Notes: generated by a model not told the origin, from the sequence alone. 64,000 nt of DNA from Leuconostoc suionicum (GCF_001891125.1 NZ_CP015247.1:142501-206500), one strand, 5' to 3'. Counted from the first letter of the stretch, positions 31,615 through 41,591 are shown. Numbers and translations: made by a program.

Positions 31615-32613
31615 CTAATTTTTACGATTTAATAATAATGTGGCAAGGTGGCTTAATTTGTTGCGTAATGCATTATTTGGCAATTTATTCAGCAGAACAT
31701 CAAGCTCCTGACTATATTCAGCTAACAGAGAATTTAGACGCGACATGGCATCACTTTCAAGAATAATATTGTGAATGCGTACGAGTTGATCATCAGTAAT
31801 TTCATCTCTCAAAGCCAGTAGTTCCCTCAATTCTGCATTGATATCTGGATTTTCTAAGGCAAATAAGATAGGTGCTGTGTATATACCATTCCGAATGTCT
31901 TGACCAGCAGGTTTACCGAGTGAGAGTTGTTCAGTAATTGACTCAAAATCAAGATAGTCATCTAATAACTGAAAAGCAATGCCAAGATTCTCACCAAGTT
32001 TACCTACAACGTCAAGTAATTGAGAATTTACACCCTCTGAGCTTGTGGCTCCGAATAGGACACTGAGTTTAAATAAAGCAGCTGTCTTACCGGTGATTTG
32101 AGTGAGATAGTTATCAAAAGAAGTGTCAGTTAAATATCGGTTGTGTTTTTGTGTTAACTCACCGAACAAGATATTTCTTAAAGCTTCTAATGCCAGCTTA
32201 TTTGCTTGAATATTGTCAGCATCATTTAATAGTGATAACATTCCAGTAAGCAAGTAATCACCAGCATAAACAGCTGTATCCTTACCAAAATGTGCTTGAA
32301 TACTATCTTGTCCACGTCTCAGTTTGGATTCATCAATGATATCATCGTGTATTAGTGTCGCAAGGTGCAAAAGCTCAATACTTGCTCCTAACACGATAGC
32401 CTTCCGATTATATGGCGCATCAGTTAATTCAGAGAAAAGTAATGTCAGTGCAGGACGAACTAATTTTCCAGCACTAGCTTGTGAACGAATGGCATTATCG
32501 ATTTCTGAAAAACCAATGCGCCAACTTTCAGACATTTCTATTAATACATTTTGAAGTGGGGGATTTAATTCTGGGAAAGTGTCCCAAATTTTTGGTAACG
32601 ACGGCATTGCCAT
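31615..32613 (-). CDS. Polyprenyl diphosphate synthase
   Basis: Trans-prenyltransferase that extends farnesyl-type diphosphates, probably for the menaquinone side chain. Both aspartate-rich motifs are present: DDIID at 90-94 followed by RRGQ, and DDYLD at 218-222. The residues GKLVRP (49-54) and the KTAALF segment fit the family. The 332-residue length suits a heptaprenyl/solanesyl synthase component. It lies downstream of ndh on the same strand, which suggests a shared quinone-respiration role, but I cannot tell chain length from sequence. Confidence 0.85.
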   Translation of the reverse strand: MAMPSLPKIWDTFPELNPPLQNVLIEMSESWRIGFSEIDNAIRSQASAGKLVRPALTLLFSELTDAPYNRKAIVLGASIELLHLATLIHDDIIDESKLRRGQDSIQAHFGKDTAVYAGDYLLTGMLSLLNDADNIQANKLALEALRNILFGELTQKHNRYLTDTSFDNYLTQITGKTAALFKLSVLFGATSSEGVNSQLLDVVGKLGENLGIAFQLLDDYLDFESITEQLSLGKPAGQDIRNGIYTAPILFALENPDINAELRELLALRDEITDDQLVRIHNIILESDAMSRLNSLLAEYSQELDVLLNKLPNNALRNKLSHLATLLLNRKN

Positions 32614-32640
32614 GGGAGTCTCTTTTCATTGATTATGTAC

Positions 32641-32670
32641 AAAGTGCGAGAATCATTATTCTCGCACTTT
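32641..32670 (-). terminator. Hairpin between ndh and the prenyl synthase
   Basis: A 13-bp perfect stem pairs 32641-32653 with 32658-32670. There is only a short T stretch on the minus strand, so readthrough into the prenyl synthase gene is possible. Confidence 0.6.
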
Positions 32671-32681
32671 ATTATTATAAC

Positions 32682-34351
32682 TTATTTTTCTAATTCATTA
32701 TATGTTGATTTTGCTTTACCATACCAAAGACCACCAAAAATCTTTTGGAGTAGTGGTACGACATAAAAGTCTAAACCAAATCCACGGCCAGAACCGTTCA
32801 TAATTGCCAAACTACTCAACATGATAAACCAGTGCGTGAGTTCAAACGAATGCGTTGCTCCGGAAACAATGGTAAGGAGGATTGATAATAAGCCTAAAGG
32901 CCACGTAAATAATCCAAGTAAGATGCCTGCGCCAGTAACAATTTCAATAAAGCTAGCAAGACCATTTTGCCAGAAGAAATTGTTTAAATCACCGGCATTT
33001 CCTAGTGCAACTAAGATCCAGAATATACCTAAAAACAAACGTAGTGGTGTTGACCATAGGACATTGCCGAGACGTGATATGCTTCCCTTGAAAGGATTAC
33101 GGCCGTCTTCTGTACGGAAGAATTCATCCAACATATAATGGAAGATAGAGTAGGCTGAACGAATTTGAGAGTAGAAGAAGAGGTTGATACCATGCTTTGC
33201 AATGCTGGCAATAAATCCTGAAAAGTTAAGGCCCATCAAGCTAGCGACAGTGTAATGGGATCCAATCGAAACCGCGAAACCGTGATACTTTACAGCTTCA
33301 GAAAATGTTTTGGCTTTACCTAGTCCAAAGTCAGCAAGGATATTAGCAGAAGCTGCGCGAGCAGCACTTTCGGCACCTTCGACGGTTTGTGGGATTGGCC
33401 CTGTTTTTTCATCAACGTAAGAAAGTGTATCTCCAGCCACATAAATGTCCTTTTCTGGAGTGCCATCTTCTTAGTGGCGCGCATATAATCATCAGCCTCA
33501 ATACGACCACCACGGCCGTATTTGAATCCCCAGTTTGATATGAATGATTTGGCTTTGACACCAGCAGTCCATATTAATGATTTTGTTGGTAATGTCGATC
33601 CGTCTTGGAAGAATACACCATTCTCATCGACCCCAGTGACTCTTGAGTTCAATCGTATATCAACACCATTGTCCTCCATATATTTGAAAGCCTTGTCAGC
33701 TAATTTACGGTCCTTTAACATGTTTAGGATAGAAGGAGAAGCCTCAAGCAGGACAAGCTTAATTTCGCTTTCATCTAATTTGTATGTTTGGGCCAATACT
33801 TTACGTTGCTCGATAAATTCGCCCATTAGTTCGGCACCCGTAAAACCAGATCCTACAACGGCAATAGTTAACATTTGTTCACGCTTGTCAGGATCAAGTT
33901 CAGCGGCTCCTTGACCAATAATGTTTTCAATATGATTTCGAATTTTCAGTGATTCTTCCATTGACCACAATTCAAATCCGTGTTCTTTAACGCCTGGCGT
34001 ACCAAAATCGTTTGACTGCCCACCAACTGCTAAAACAAGTTTTTCGTATGGAATATCACCCTGTGTTGTTGAGATTGTCTTCTTATCTTTATTGATATTT
34101 GTTACTTCAGTCGTTAATAATTTAACATTCTTATCTTGGTAGAAAAGATGTTCTAAATCTTCTTGTACGTGTTTTGGTTTAACACGTTGAGAAGCAACTT
34201 CATGTAACTCTGTCATGTATGTAAAGTATGAATGTTTATCAACTAAGATGATATTATACTCTTTATGACTTCTTAGCTTTTTAGACAATGTTTTTGCTGC
34301 GAAGACGCCACCAAAACCGGCGCCGACAATGACGATATTTTTCTCGTTCAT
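32682..34351 (-). pseudogene. ndh: Type-2 NADH dehydrogenase with DoxX-like tail, frameshifted
   Basis: NDH-2 passes electrons from NADH to quinone at the inner membrane face. The first frame (34351 to about 33470) has the FAD site GAGFGG and a second nucleotide site VGSGFTG. The downstream frame continues with the second FAD motif, VAGDTLSYVD, then several hydrophobic segments of a DoxX-like domain ending at 32682. The two frames are offset at 33465-33472 (minus strand AAGAAGAT). One missing A would restore an uninterrupted protein of about 556 residues. The first frame otherwise runs into 50 unrelated residues. I see no slippery heptamer, so this is a mutation or a sequencing error. The ribosome site AAGGAAG and ATG 34351 are intact. 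Confidence 0.85.
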
Positions 34352-34497
34352 GGGATGCTTCCTTTGTGAAATTTATTGTTTATTAGCGTTTTACCTCTTC
34401 TAGTATAGACTAGTTTATGCTAATTTACTAGGTTTATGAGAGTAGTTCTTTGTGAAAATATGAAATTTGTATTGTGAAATGGTTCCGCCTATTTTTT

Positions 34498-34528
34498 AGA
34501 GGAAAATATGCTAAAATAAGTAGTAATG
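34498..34528 (+). promoter_or_regulatory. ecfA1 start region: mini-ORF or leaderless promoter
   Basis: AGAGGA (34498-34503) directs a three-codon frame, ATG CTA AAA TAA (34508-34519), in frame with and 6 nt before the ecfA1 ATG. The same bases contain TGCTAAAAT (34509-34517), an extended -10 that would start RNA about 2 nt before the ATG. Either reinitiation or leaderless translation is implied. Confidence 0.45.
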
Positions 34529-35344
34529 GTTAAAGCGATAAAGATAGACAATTTAAAGTATAGTTATGACGAACGCCCCTTATTCAACGATTTTAATTTA
34601 GAGATTGATGCTGGGCAATGGGTTGCTTTGGTGGGACACAATGGCTCTGGTAAATCAACTTTGGCAAAATTGATTTTGGGGCTTTTAGTGGCAGAACAAG
34701 GTGATATTGATGTTTTTGATGAACGTCTGACTGTCGAAACTGTGCACCATGTCCGATCAAAGATTGGCATGGTTTTTCAAAATCCAGATAACCAATTTGT
34801 TGGTGCAACTGTTGCTGACGATGTTGCTTTTGGTCTAGAGAATATCCAGGTTGAGAGCTCGGAAATGCCTCAAAAAATAGATAATGCACTGACTATTGTT
34901 GGCATGCAAGAATTTAAAAATCGTGAGCCACATACATTGTCAGGTGGACAAAAGCAACGCGTTGCCTTAGCAAGTGTGTTAGCATTACAACCTAAGATTA
35001 TCATTTTAGATGAAGCGACTGCAATGTTAGATCCTGATGGCCGCGCTACGGTCATGGAGACATTACAGAAATTAAAAAAGCAGTTTGGTAAAGAGTTAAC
35101 ATTAGTGACTATTACGCACGATATGGATGAAGCAACACTTGCTAACCGAGTAGTGGTTATTAATGATGGGCAAAAAATCCTAGATGGTACACCAGCCGAA
35201 GTTTTTTCACAGCGGAAAACGCTACATGAAAATGGATTAGAACTACCTTTTGCTAATGAGTTAGCATTTCATTTAAACGAGAAACCTGATAAATATATGG
35301 ACGAGAGAGAACTGATACAGTGGCTATCAACTTTGAACAAGTGA
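34526..35344 (+). CDS. ecfA1: ECF transporter ATPase A1
   Basis: One of two ATPases that energise group II ECF vitamin importers by joining EcfT and exchangeable S components. Walker A GHNGSGKST is at 37-45. The signature LSGGQKQRVA and Walker B IIILDEATAMLDP follow, and the switch histidine is in TITHDMDEA. The 272-residue gene is the first of ecfA1-ecfA2-ecfT-truA. No S component is encoded nearby. An in-frame stop 9 nt upstream fixes ATG 34526 as the earliest start, but it lacks its own ribosome site. Confidence 0.93.
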   Translation: MVKAIKIDNLKYSYDERPLFNDFNLEIDAGQWVALVGHNGSGKSTLAKLILGLLVAEQGDIDVFDERLTVETVHHVRSKIGMVFQNPDNQFVGATVADDVAFGLENIQVESSEMPQKIDNALTIVGMQEFKNREPHTLSGGQKQRVALASVLALQPKIIILDEATAMLDPDGRATVMETLQKLKKQFGKELTLVTITHDMDEATLANRVVVINDGQKILDGTPAEVFSQRKTLHENGLELPFANELAFHLNEKPDKYMDERELIQWLSTLNK

Positions 35345-36177
35345 ATTTTAGTTATGGTGCTGGTACAACTTTAGCGCAGCCAATTTTGCATGATATTAAT
35401 GTAACGATACCAGATGGAAAAGTAACGGCAATTATTGGTCAGACTGGTTCGGGTAAGTCAACTTTCATACAACATTTAAATGGTTTATTGAAACCCACAA
35501 CAGGACGAGTAGTTATTGATGATTTTGTTTTAACGAGTGACTTGAAGGAAAAAAACTTAACCTCTTTGCGGGCAAGAGTGGGTATGGTTTTTCAATTTCC
35601 AGAAAACCAGTTGTTTGCAAATACAGTCTTAGAAGACGTCATGTATGCCCCGATAAATTTTGGTTATGACAAAGCAGATGCTGAGTTTGCGGCAAAAACT
35701 GCCTTAAAACGGGTGAATGTCTCTGAGAAATTATGGGATAAATCACCTTTTGAACTTTCGGGTGGACAGATGCGCCGTGTTGCTATGGCAGGAACGTTGG
35801 CAAGTGATCCAGATATTATTGTTTTAGATGAGCCAGCAGCAGGCCTAGATCCAAAAGGCCAAAAAGAATTACTTGCGATTGTGAGAGGCCTGAAAGCAGC
35901 GGGTAAACTGGTAGTTTTCATTTCTCATCAAATGGATCATGTAATTGCTGTAGCTGATCATGTCATTGTGATGCATGATGGTGGTGTTGTAGCAGAAGGT
36001 AAACCAGTTGAAATATTCAATAAAGATCTGGCTTGGTTTAAAACGGTTGCTTTGGATTTGCCTAAGGCTGGACAGTTTGCGGAGCAGCTGCGTCAAAATG
36101 GACATGTATTGCGTCATCGTCCATTATTATTGACGGAATTAGCGACTATGTTAAATGAGGAAAAACGGCATGAATAA
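35320..36177 (+). CDS. ecfA2: ECF transporter ATPase A2
   Basis: Second ATPase of the ECF module. Walker [10 protein letters not shown] is at 40-48. The signature [13 protein letters not shown] and Walker [14 protein letters not shown] are intact, with the switch histidine in FISHQMDHV. It has 285 residues. It starts at GTG 35320 inside the ecfA1 3' end (25-bp overlap), so coupled translation of the two ATPases is likely. Confidence 0.93.
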   Translation: MAINFEQVNFSYGAGTTLAQPILHDINVTIPDGKVTAIIGQTGSGKSTFIQHLNGLLKPTTGRVVIDDFVLTSDLKEKNLTSLRARVGMVFQFPENQLFANTVLEDVMYAPINFGYDKADAEFAAKTALKRVNVSEKLWDKSPFELSGGQMRRVAMAGTLASDPDIIVLDEPAAGLDPKGQKELLAIVRGLKAAGKLVVFISHQMDHVIAVADHVIVMHDGGVVAEGKPVEIFNKDLAWFKTVALDLPKAGQFAEQLRQNGHVLRHRPLLLTELATMLNEEKRHE

Positions 36178-36973
36178 TATTATGATTGGCCGTTTTGTGC
36201 CAGGAGATTCTTGGATTCACCGTTTAGATCCAAGAACTAAAATGATTGGAACCTTTATTTTTATTTTTGTGATGTTGTGGTCAACATCATGGTCGACCTA
36301 TGCATGGTCAGCGGCTTTCGTTGTTTTAGCAATACGCTTAACAAAGCAGCCATTTAGACTTTATTGGGATGGATTAAAACCAATTTTTTGGCTAATTCTA
36401 TTTACAGTAATCTTACAGCTTTTTTTTACGCCAGGAACACCAGTATTATTACATGCTGGGCCACTAAAAGTGACGGTTCCGGGCATTATTAATGCTATTT
36501 ATGTTATGATTCGTTTTGTTTTAATCATTTTGATGTCAACAATTTTGACGTTAACAACGCCACCGACAAGTATTGCAAACGCGTTAGAATCCTTATTGAA
36601 GCCTTTGAAAAAGATCCACGTTCCAGTAGCCGAACTTTCATTGATGCTATCAATCGCGCTGCGTTTTGTACCACTACTAATGGATGAAACGCAAAAAATC
36701 ATGAATGCACAAAAGTCACGTGGTATGAGCTTTTCAACAGGGGGACCAATTAAAAGAGCCAAAGCTATTGTGCCATTACTTATTCCACTTTTCGTGGGTG
36801 CATTACAACGAGCACTAGATTTAGCCAATGCGATGGAGGTTCGCGGTTTTCAAGACGCCACACAACGAACAAAGTATCGTGTACTATCATACGGCAGCAA
36901 TGATCGCAGTGCGTTTATAGGATTAATTGGGTTTACGATTATATTTATTGGTATTAAATTTTTTATAAAATGA
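36170..36973 (+). CDS. ecfT: ECF transporter transmembrane protein EcfT
   Basis: Membrane scaffold connecting the ATPases to S components. The 267 residues have several N-terminal hydrophobic segments and two cytoplasmic coupling helices with the family's X-R-G motifs, SRGM near 188 and VRGF near 229. I use ATG 36170, nine nt after GAGG and overlapping ecfA2, rather than the in-frame ATG at 36155, which lacks a ribosome site. Confidence 0.92.
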   Translation: MNNIMIGRFVPGDSWIHRLDPRTKMIGTFIFIFVMLWSTSWSTYAWSAAFVVLAIRLTKQPFRLYWDGLKPIFWLILFTVILQLFFTPGTPVLLHAGPLKVTVPGIINAIYVMIRFVLIILMSTILTLTTPPTSIANALESLLKPLKKIHVPVAELSLMLSIALRFVPLLMDETQKIMNAQKSRGMSFSTGGPIKRAKAIVPLLIPLFVGALQRALDLANAMEVRGFQDATQRTKYRVLSYGSNDRSAFIGLIGFTIIFIGIKFFIK

Positions 36974-36993
36974 GGCAGTAAGAGGAGAAATTT

Positions 36994-37761
36994 ATGCCGC
37001 GATATAAAGCAATTATAGCTTACGATGGTGCTGAATTCTTTGGGTTTCAATTGCAAACAAAAAACGGTGTTGAGTCTGTACGTACAGTTCAAGGAGAGCT
37101 TAATAAAGTCATCAATAAAATGGCAAAGAACCCATCACCGCAAATTAAAGTAGTAGGTGCATCGCGAACTGATACGGGAGTTCATGCTTTTGGTCAAGTA
37201 GTTCATTTTGATTTGCCATTCAATATTGATCCAGAAGGCGTGCGCAAGGGGATGAATACGTTGTTGCCATTTGATGTGGTTGTAAATCATGTAGAACATG
37301 TTTCTGATGACTTCCATGCACGATTTAATACACATTCTAAGCGGTACATTTATCGTGTATCTACGACTGATTACAAGGACCCTTTTAAACGCAAATATAC
37401 AGGACATTTCCATTGGAAACTGGATTTGAGCAGAATTAAAGCTGCTTTACCTGACTTATTAGGTGAGCATGATTTTGCTAGCTTTGCTGCCTCAGGAAAT
37501 GAAACGGCTACAACTATTCGTTTGATTACCCGGGCTGAGGTTGATGAGAAACCAGAAGAGCATGAGATAGTATTCACCTTTGAAGGGAATGCTTTCTTAT
37601 ATAATCAAATTCGTATTATGGTTGGTGTACTACTAGAAATTGGTACCGGAAAACGACCTGTACATGATATCGTTCGACTGATAGAAGTTAAGGATCGGGA
37701 ACAAGCTAGGTATACTGCGCCAGCAAGTGGCCTATACTTGGACGAGATTGATTACAATTGA
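36994..37761 (+). CDS. truA: tRNA pseudouridine synthase A
   Basis: Makes pseudouridine at tRNA positions 38-40. The catalytic aspartate is D60 in GASRTDTGVHAFGQ. The 255 residues also contain the conserved HFHWKLD and FEGNAFLYNQIRIMVG segments. It follows ecfT by 20 nt with an AGAGGAG ribosome site, the same linkage seen in many Firmicutes. Confidence 0.95.
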   Translation: MPRYKAIIAYDGAEFFGFQLQTKNGVESVRTVQGELNKVINKMAKNPSPQIKVVGASRTDTGVHAFGQVVHFDLPFNIDPEGVRKGMNTLLPFDVVVNHVEHVSDDFHARFNTHSKRYIYRVSTTDYKDPFKRKYTGHFHWKLDLSRIKAALPDLLGEHDFASFAASGNETATTIRLITRAEVDEKPEEHEIVFTFEGNAFLYNQIRIMVGVLLEIGTGKRPVHDIVRLIEVKDREQARYTAPASGLYLDEIDYN

Positions 37762-37769
37762 ACAATATT

Positions 37770-37778
37770 TGTTATAAT
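37770..37778 (+). promoter_or_regulatory. Extended -10 promoter before the flavin-fold gene
   Basis: TGTTATAAT matches TGnTATAAT. No clear -35 is seen. Confidence 0.5.
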
Positions 37779-37809
37779 GAAACCAGTACTACTTTAAGGG
37801 GGAGTAATT

Positions 37810-38220
37810 ATGACATTTTTTGAAGAATATATTCAAGCTTCGCGAGGGCTTGTTTTCGTGGCAACCACTAGAGATAATCAACCAAGTATTCGAATTATGG
37901 GGTTTGCGGTCAGTCCAGAACGTGAAAATCTATGGTACTTTAACGTTGATCCAACATCATATAAAGTTCATGATATCGATAATAATGACAAGGTAGCTAT
38001 CATTACGCCATTTAATGAAAATGGCGCACGTATTGAATCAAATAATGCAACTATGAGACGTTCTGATAAAACATGGGCAGATATTAAACCATTATTTATT
38101 GACAACAAATCTTATATGCAGGGGCATCCAGATATCGAAAATGAGATTGTACTGGAACTCCACATTCATTCTGCTAGTCTTGCGTCCTATGGGTATAAAA
38201 AAGATGTTAATTTTGAGTAA
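37810..38220 (+). CDS. Pyridoxamine 5'-phosphate oxidase-fold protein
   Basis: Small protein of the FMN-binding split-barrel (PNPOx-like) superfamily, 136 residues. The strand pattern GLVFVATTRDNQPSIRIMGFAV and the later LWYFNVDPTSYKVHDIDNNDKVAI are typical of the barrel. It may bind FMN or F420-like cofactors, but no substrate can be assigned and it is too divergent to call PdxH. It is transcribed alone between truA and rplM. Confidence 0.7.
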   Translation: MTFFEEYIQASRGLVFVATTRDNQPSIRIMGFAVSPERENLWYFNVDPTSYKVHDIDNNDKVAIITPFNENGARIESNNATMRRSDKTWADIKPLFIDNKSYMQGHPDIENEIVLELHIHSASLASYGYKKDVNFE

Positions 38221-38225
38221 AATAA

Positions 38226-38254
38226 TTGACATGAGGCGCTTTTTTGGTTAAGAT
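38226..38254 (+). promoter_or_regulatory. Promoter of rplM-rpsI
   Basis: TTGACA (38226-38231), 17 nt, TAAGAT (38249-38254). The start would be about 38261, just before the structured leader. Confidence 0.75.
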
Positions 38255-38263
38255 AGAAGACGG

Positions 38264-38340
38264 TATTGTTTACCTCACGATAAGCCCCGGAAACTTATTG
38301 TAAATGCTTGGCAAGGAACGGCTGAGTCAGTAAACAACTA
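38264..38340 (+). promoter_or_regulatory. L13-type ribosomal leader
   Basis: TTGTTTAC (38266-38273) pairs with GTAAACAA (38330-38337), and CTCA (38274-38277) with TGAG (38323-38326). An inner hairpin is CGATAAG/CTTATTG (38278-38284/38294-38300). Its place before rplM and its size suit the L13 autoregulatory leader described in low-GC Gram-positives. Confidence 0.7.
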
Positions 38341-38357
38341 ATCAAAGGAGCGCAAAC

Positions 38358-38801
38358 ATGCGTACAACATTTTTAGCAAAACCAGGTGAAATCGAAAAGA
38401 AGTGGTATATTATTGATGCAAAAGACGTCGTTTTGGGACGTTTGTCAACAGTAGTAGCTTCAATTTTGCGTGGTAAGAACAAGCCAACGTTCACACCAAA
38501 CGTTGACATGGGTGACAATGTCATCATCATCAATGCAAGCGAAGTTAAGTTGACTGGTAAGAAGGCCACTGATAAGGTTTATTACCACCACTCAAACCAC
38601 CCAGGTGGTTTGAAGGCTCGCACAGCTGGAAACTATCGTGAATTCAACCCTGAAAAGTTGCTTGAATTATCAATCCACGGTATGTTGCCAAAGAACACTT
38701 TGGGACGTAAGCAAGGCTTGAACTTGCACGTGTATGCAGGATCAGAACACGATCACGCCGCACAAAAGCCCGAAGCACTTGACATCAACAAGTTAGTTTA
38801 A
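38358..38801 (+). CDS. rplM: Ribosomal protein L13
   Basis: Early-assembly 50S protein of 147 residues. It has the family's [17 protein letters not shown] start and [14 protein letters not shown] signature. It probably represses its own mRNA through the leader upstream. rpsI follows 18 nt later. Confidence 0.97.
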   Translation: MRTTFLAKPGEIEKKWYIIDAKDVVLGRLSTVVASILRGKNKPTFTPNVDMGDNVIIINASEVKLTGKKATDKVYYHHSNHPGGLKARTAGNYREFNPEKLLELSIHGMLPKNTLGRKQGLNLHVYAGSEHDHAAQKPEALDINKLV

Positions 38802-38819
38802 GAAAGGAGAATCTCAATT

Positions 38820-39215
38820 ATGACTACAGCAGTACAATATGCCGGCACAGGTCGTCGTAAGAACTCAGTTGCTCGTGTACGTTTGGTTCCAGGTAATGGC
38901 CAAATCACAATGAACGGCAAGTCAATCGAAGAATATATTCCTTTTGCTAACTTGCGTGAAGTTGTTTTGCAACCATTTAACGTTACTGAAACATTAGGTA
39001 ACTATGACGTATTAGTTAACGTTATTGGTGGTGGTTATTCTGGTCAAGCTGGTGCAACACGTCACGGTATCGCCCGTGCTTTGTTGACAGTAGATCCTGA
39101 TTTCCGTGCAGCATTGAAGGCAGCAGGTTTGTTGACTCGTGACTCACGTATGAAGGAACGTAAGAAGCCAGGTTTGAAGAAAGCCCGTAAGGCATCACAA
39201 TTCTCAAAGCGTTAA
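38820..39215 (+). CDS. rpsI: Ribosomal protein S9
   Basis: 30S head protein whose C-terminal tail ([12 protein letters not shown], ending in R131) reaches the P-site tRNA. The 131 residues include [16 protein letters not shown] and the [19 protein letters not shown] block. It is co-transcribed with rplM. Confidence 0.97.
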   Translation: MTTAVQYAGTGRRKNSVARVRLVPGNGQITMNGKSIEEYIPFANLREVVLQPFNVTETLGNYDVLVNVIGGGYSGQAGATRHGIARALLTVDPDFRAALKAAGLLTRDSRMKERKKPGLKKARKASQFSKR

Positions 39216-39237
39216 TATTCTTATTATATCAGCGTTT

Positions 39238-39272
39238 AAAAACACTTTTCCTTTACTGGAAAGTGTTTTTTT
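39238..39272 (+). terminator. Terminator of rplM-rpsI
   Basis: A stem of about 14 bp with one bulge pairs 39238-39251 with 39258-39270 and runs into T. Confidence 0.85.
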
Positions 39273-39398
39273 GATTTGCTATCACGTTGCTAATAATTTA
39301 AATGTGATATACTGTTCATGAATTTAATCTTTATTTTGAAGCATTTAAGGCGCAGCTTTTTAGTTTTTGTTTAGATAAATCATCTGAGGAGTACATCC

Positions 39399-40316
39399 AT
39401 GAATTTCGACCAACTACTTTACGCTGAAGTTTTGGCTCAGCATAATTCTATGCAGAAAGCCGCTGACGTACTACACATCAGTAAGTCTGGACTAAGCATA
39501 GCCATACATCAACTCGAAAATGAATTGGAAGTAACTCTTTTTGATAAATCATCATCTGGAACTAAGCTAACCTCCGAAGGAAGACAATTGTTGTCTTCCA
39601 TTTCCGATATTTTACGTTTTAAAAATAATCTTGAGAAAACTGCTACGATTGTTGCTAATCCCCAAAAGCATCAAAAGGTTTCAATTCATTACATGAACAC
39701 AATGTTAAAACCTTTTATTAGCACTTTTATTGATAATTATGTTGCTAAATTTGAAAATGTTCAGGTTAATATTAGTTGTCACGAATTTGAATCAATTGTC
39801 CGTCGTGTACGTAGTCAAGAAATTGATGCAGGTTTTATCGCAATAAATAATATTAATGATGAAAGCATTGAAAATTTAGATTTTACACCGGTTTGTGATA
39901 GTAAGTTAGTTTTATTTTGCGCACCGGACAACCCGCTAAATGCTTTGAATCGGCCGATATCTTTAACAGATTTAAAAAAACAAAAATTTAGTCTTTTCAA
40001 TGATAAATTCCACGATGAAATTTTCGAAAGATTACAATTTCAATGTGGACCGTTATCACTTGTGTTAAGAGTCGATGATGCTTGGGCAATGAACCAAGCA
40101 ATATTTAATTTAAACACCGTCTGTTTTGGTAGAATTGTCCAAGGAAATTTATCTAGTAATACAGATTTTTCGAAGCTTAAGATCATTGATATTGGTCATA
40201 TTTTTGATGATGATTTCAAGCTCGGTTGGTTAACTAACCCAAATTATATGATATCCGAGAAAGCCCAAGAATTACTGAGAGATATTACTGCAGAAGTAAA
40301 AAAAGATGCTCAATAA
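39399..40316 (+). CDS. LysR-family transcriptional regulator
   Basis: 305 residues. A winged helix-turn-helix occupies 1-65 (AADVLHISKSGLSIAIHQLENELEVTLF spans the recognition helix) and a linker helix leads to a substrate-binding domain. The effector is not predictable. It converges with the Old Yellow Enzyme gene, separated by a shared terminator, so it is not divergent from an obvious target. Its 5' flank (39273-39398) is AT-rich with no clear operator. Confidence 0.85.
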   Translation: MNFDQLLYAEVLAQHNSMQKAADVLHISKSGLSIAIHQLENELEVTLFDKSSSGTKLTSEGRQLLSSISDILRFKNNLEKTATIVANPQKHQKVSIHYMNTMLKPFISTFIDNYVAKFENVQVNISCHEFESIVRRVRSQEIDAGFIAINNINDESIENLDFTPVCDSKLVLFCAPDNPLNALNRPISLTDLKKQKFSLFNDKFHDEIFERLQFQCGPLSLVLRVDDAWAMNQAIFNLNTVCFGRIVQGNLSSNTDFSKLKIIDIGHIFDDDFKLGWLTNPNYMISEKAQELLRDITAEVKKDAQ

Positions 40317-40330
40317 AGAGCATCTTTTTA
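40298..40330. terminator. Bidirectional terminator, lysR / OYE
   Basis: GATGCTC (40305-40311) pairs with GAGCATC (40318-40324), flanked by A-run and T-run. It overlaps the lysR stop codon. Confidence 0.85.
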
Positions 40331-40338
40331 AGTTAAGT

Positions 40339-41523
40339 TCATTTTGTTCCGTCGTGAGTTACAACGTCGCCTAGTTTAACATCTGTGAGCGTTTTAAGAT
40401 AGTCTATGCCAGGCATATCGAAATATGCTGTGTTTGCAAGTAGATCGATCAACCCTGGTGTTAGATGTGATTCTTTCACTGATTCTTCGTTGAATTCTAA
40501 GAAAATATGTTCAGCTTGACCGTTTTTGATTTTATAACCAATTTGGTTGTCAATTAAAGTGGGGCGGCCTAAACTTACAATATCAACAAATTGCAGAGCA
40601 TCTTTCATTTTCTCAACGGTATGGATACCGCCAGCAATCATCAGAAGGGCTGGCTTTTTTACTCGTTCTCCGAGTAGTTGTGCATAGTTTTTATCAGAAT
40701 CGGTTGGCGTCGCAGTATAGTCATTTGTCGAAAGGTGGATATAGTCAAATTCAAAATTTTCTGTCAATTGGTTAACTAGTAATTGAGCTTCCTGCCACGT
40801 ATAGCCGATATTATCTTCGTGAACCTCTTCGGGGCTAATTCGATAACCGATAATAAAGTCTTTTGGGGCATTTTCCTTGGCTACCTTGAATACTTCTCGT
40901 GCGACTTCGAGGGCAAAGTTCATCCTTTTTTCAAGACTACCGCCCCAAAAGTCAGTACGAACATTAGAATAAGCAGAAAAAAATTCTTGATGCAAATAAT
41001 GATTTGCTCCGTGAATTTCGATACCATCAAAACCACTATCAATTGCACGTTTTGTTGCGGTACCGAAATCTTTTACAATTTGCCAGACTTCATCTTCGGA
41101 CAACTCATGTAAAGGATAACTAATCCATGGAAAATCAATGTTTGAAGGTACTTCTACTCGTCCGCCGAGCGCATATCGATACTGTGCCTCACGTCCAGAA
41201 TGGACTAGTTGAAGGATAGCTTTATTGCCATCTTTTTTTAATTTCTCAGTAATTTCTTTAAATCCCGGGACAAAACTATCGTCATAAATTGCTAATTGTT
41301 CACGGTCGGGTGCCCAAGAACGTGATGGACCGCCATTGGGGCTGACACTCGTGTACTCAACGATTACCATACCAGCTGATTGTGAACGGGCATTATAGTA
41401 ATTGATTGTGTCTTGTGTTACTTTTTCATTTAAACCACTATTTGTCAGCATAGGTGACTGAGCAGTCCTAGTATCTATTGTTGCGCCATGCCGAAAAGTT
41501 ACCTTGTCTGTTAAATTTTTCAT
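40339..41523 (-). CDS. Old Yellow Enzyme family NADH:flavin oxidoreductase
   Basis: FMN-dependent TIM-barrel oxidoreductase that reduces activated C=C bonds; the physiological substrate is unknown. Motifs are the GIEIHGANHYLHQEFFSAYS core with RTDFWGGSLEKR just after, and AGGIHTVEKM with SLGRP at the phosphate site. The 394 residues start at ATG 41523, eight nt after GGAGG. A longer in-frame start at 41559 lacks a ribosome site. A TGTTATACT-type extended -10 lies just upstream on the minus strand. Confidence 0.88.
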   Translation of the reverse strand: MKNLTDKVTFRHGATIDTRTAQSPMLTNSGLNEKVTQDTINYYNARSQSAGMVIVEYTSVSPNGGPSRSWAPDREQLAIYDDSFVPGFKEITEKLKKDGNKAILQLVHSGREAQYRYALGGRVEVPSNIDFPWISYPLHELSEDEVWQIVKDFGTATKRAIDSGFDGIEIHGANHYLHQEFFSAYSNVRTDFWGGSLEKRMNFALEVAREVFKVAKENAPKDFIIGYRISPEEVHEDNIGYTWQEAQLLVNQLTENFEFDYIHLSTNDYTATPTDSDKNYAQLLGERVKKPALLMIAGGIHTVEKMKDALQFVDIVSLGRPTLIDNQIGYKIKNGQAEHIFLEFNEESVKESHLTPGLIDLLANTAYFDMPGIDYLKTLTDVKLGDVVTHDGTK

Positions 41524-41591
41524 TATAAGAACCTCCGTTTCATAAACAAAGTATAACACTTCACAAACTTTTGGGAATTTCTGAAAAATGA

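Noticed and set aside
33455-33480. Programmed -1 frameshifting in ndh
   Set aside because: The junction codons are AAG AAG without a slippery X-XXY-YYZ heptamer, and no strong stimulatory stem is apparent.
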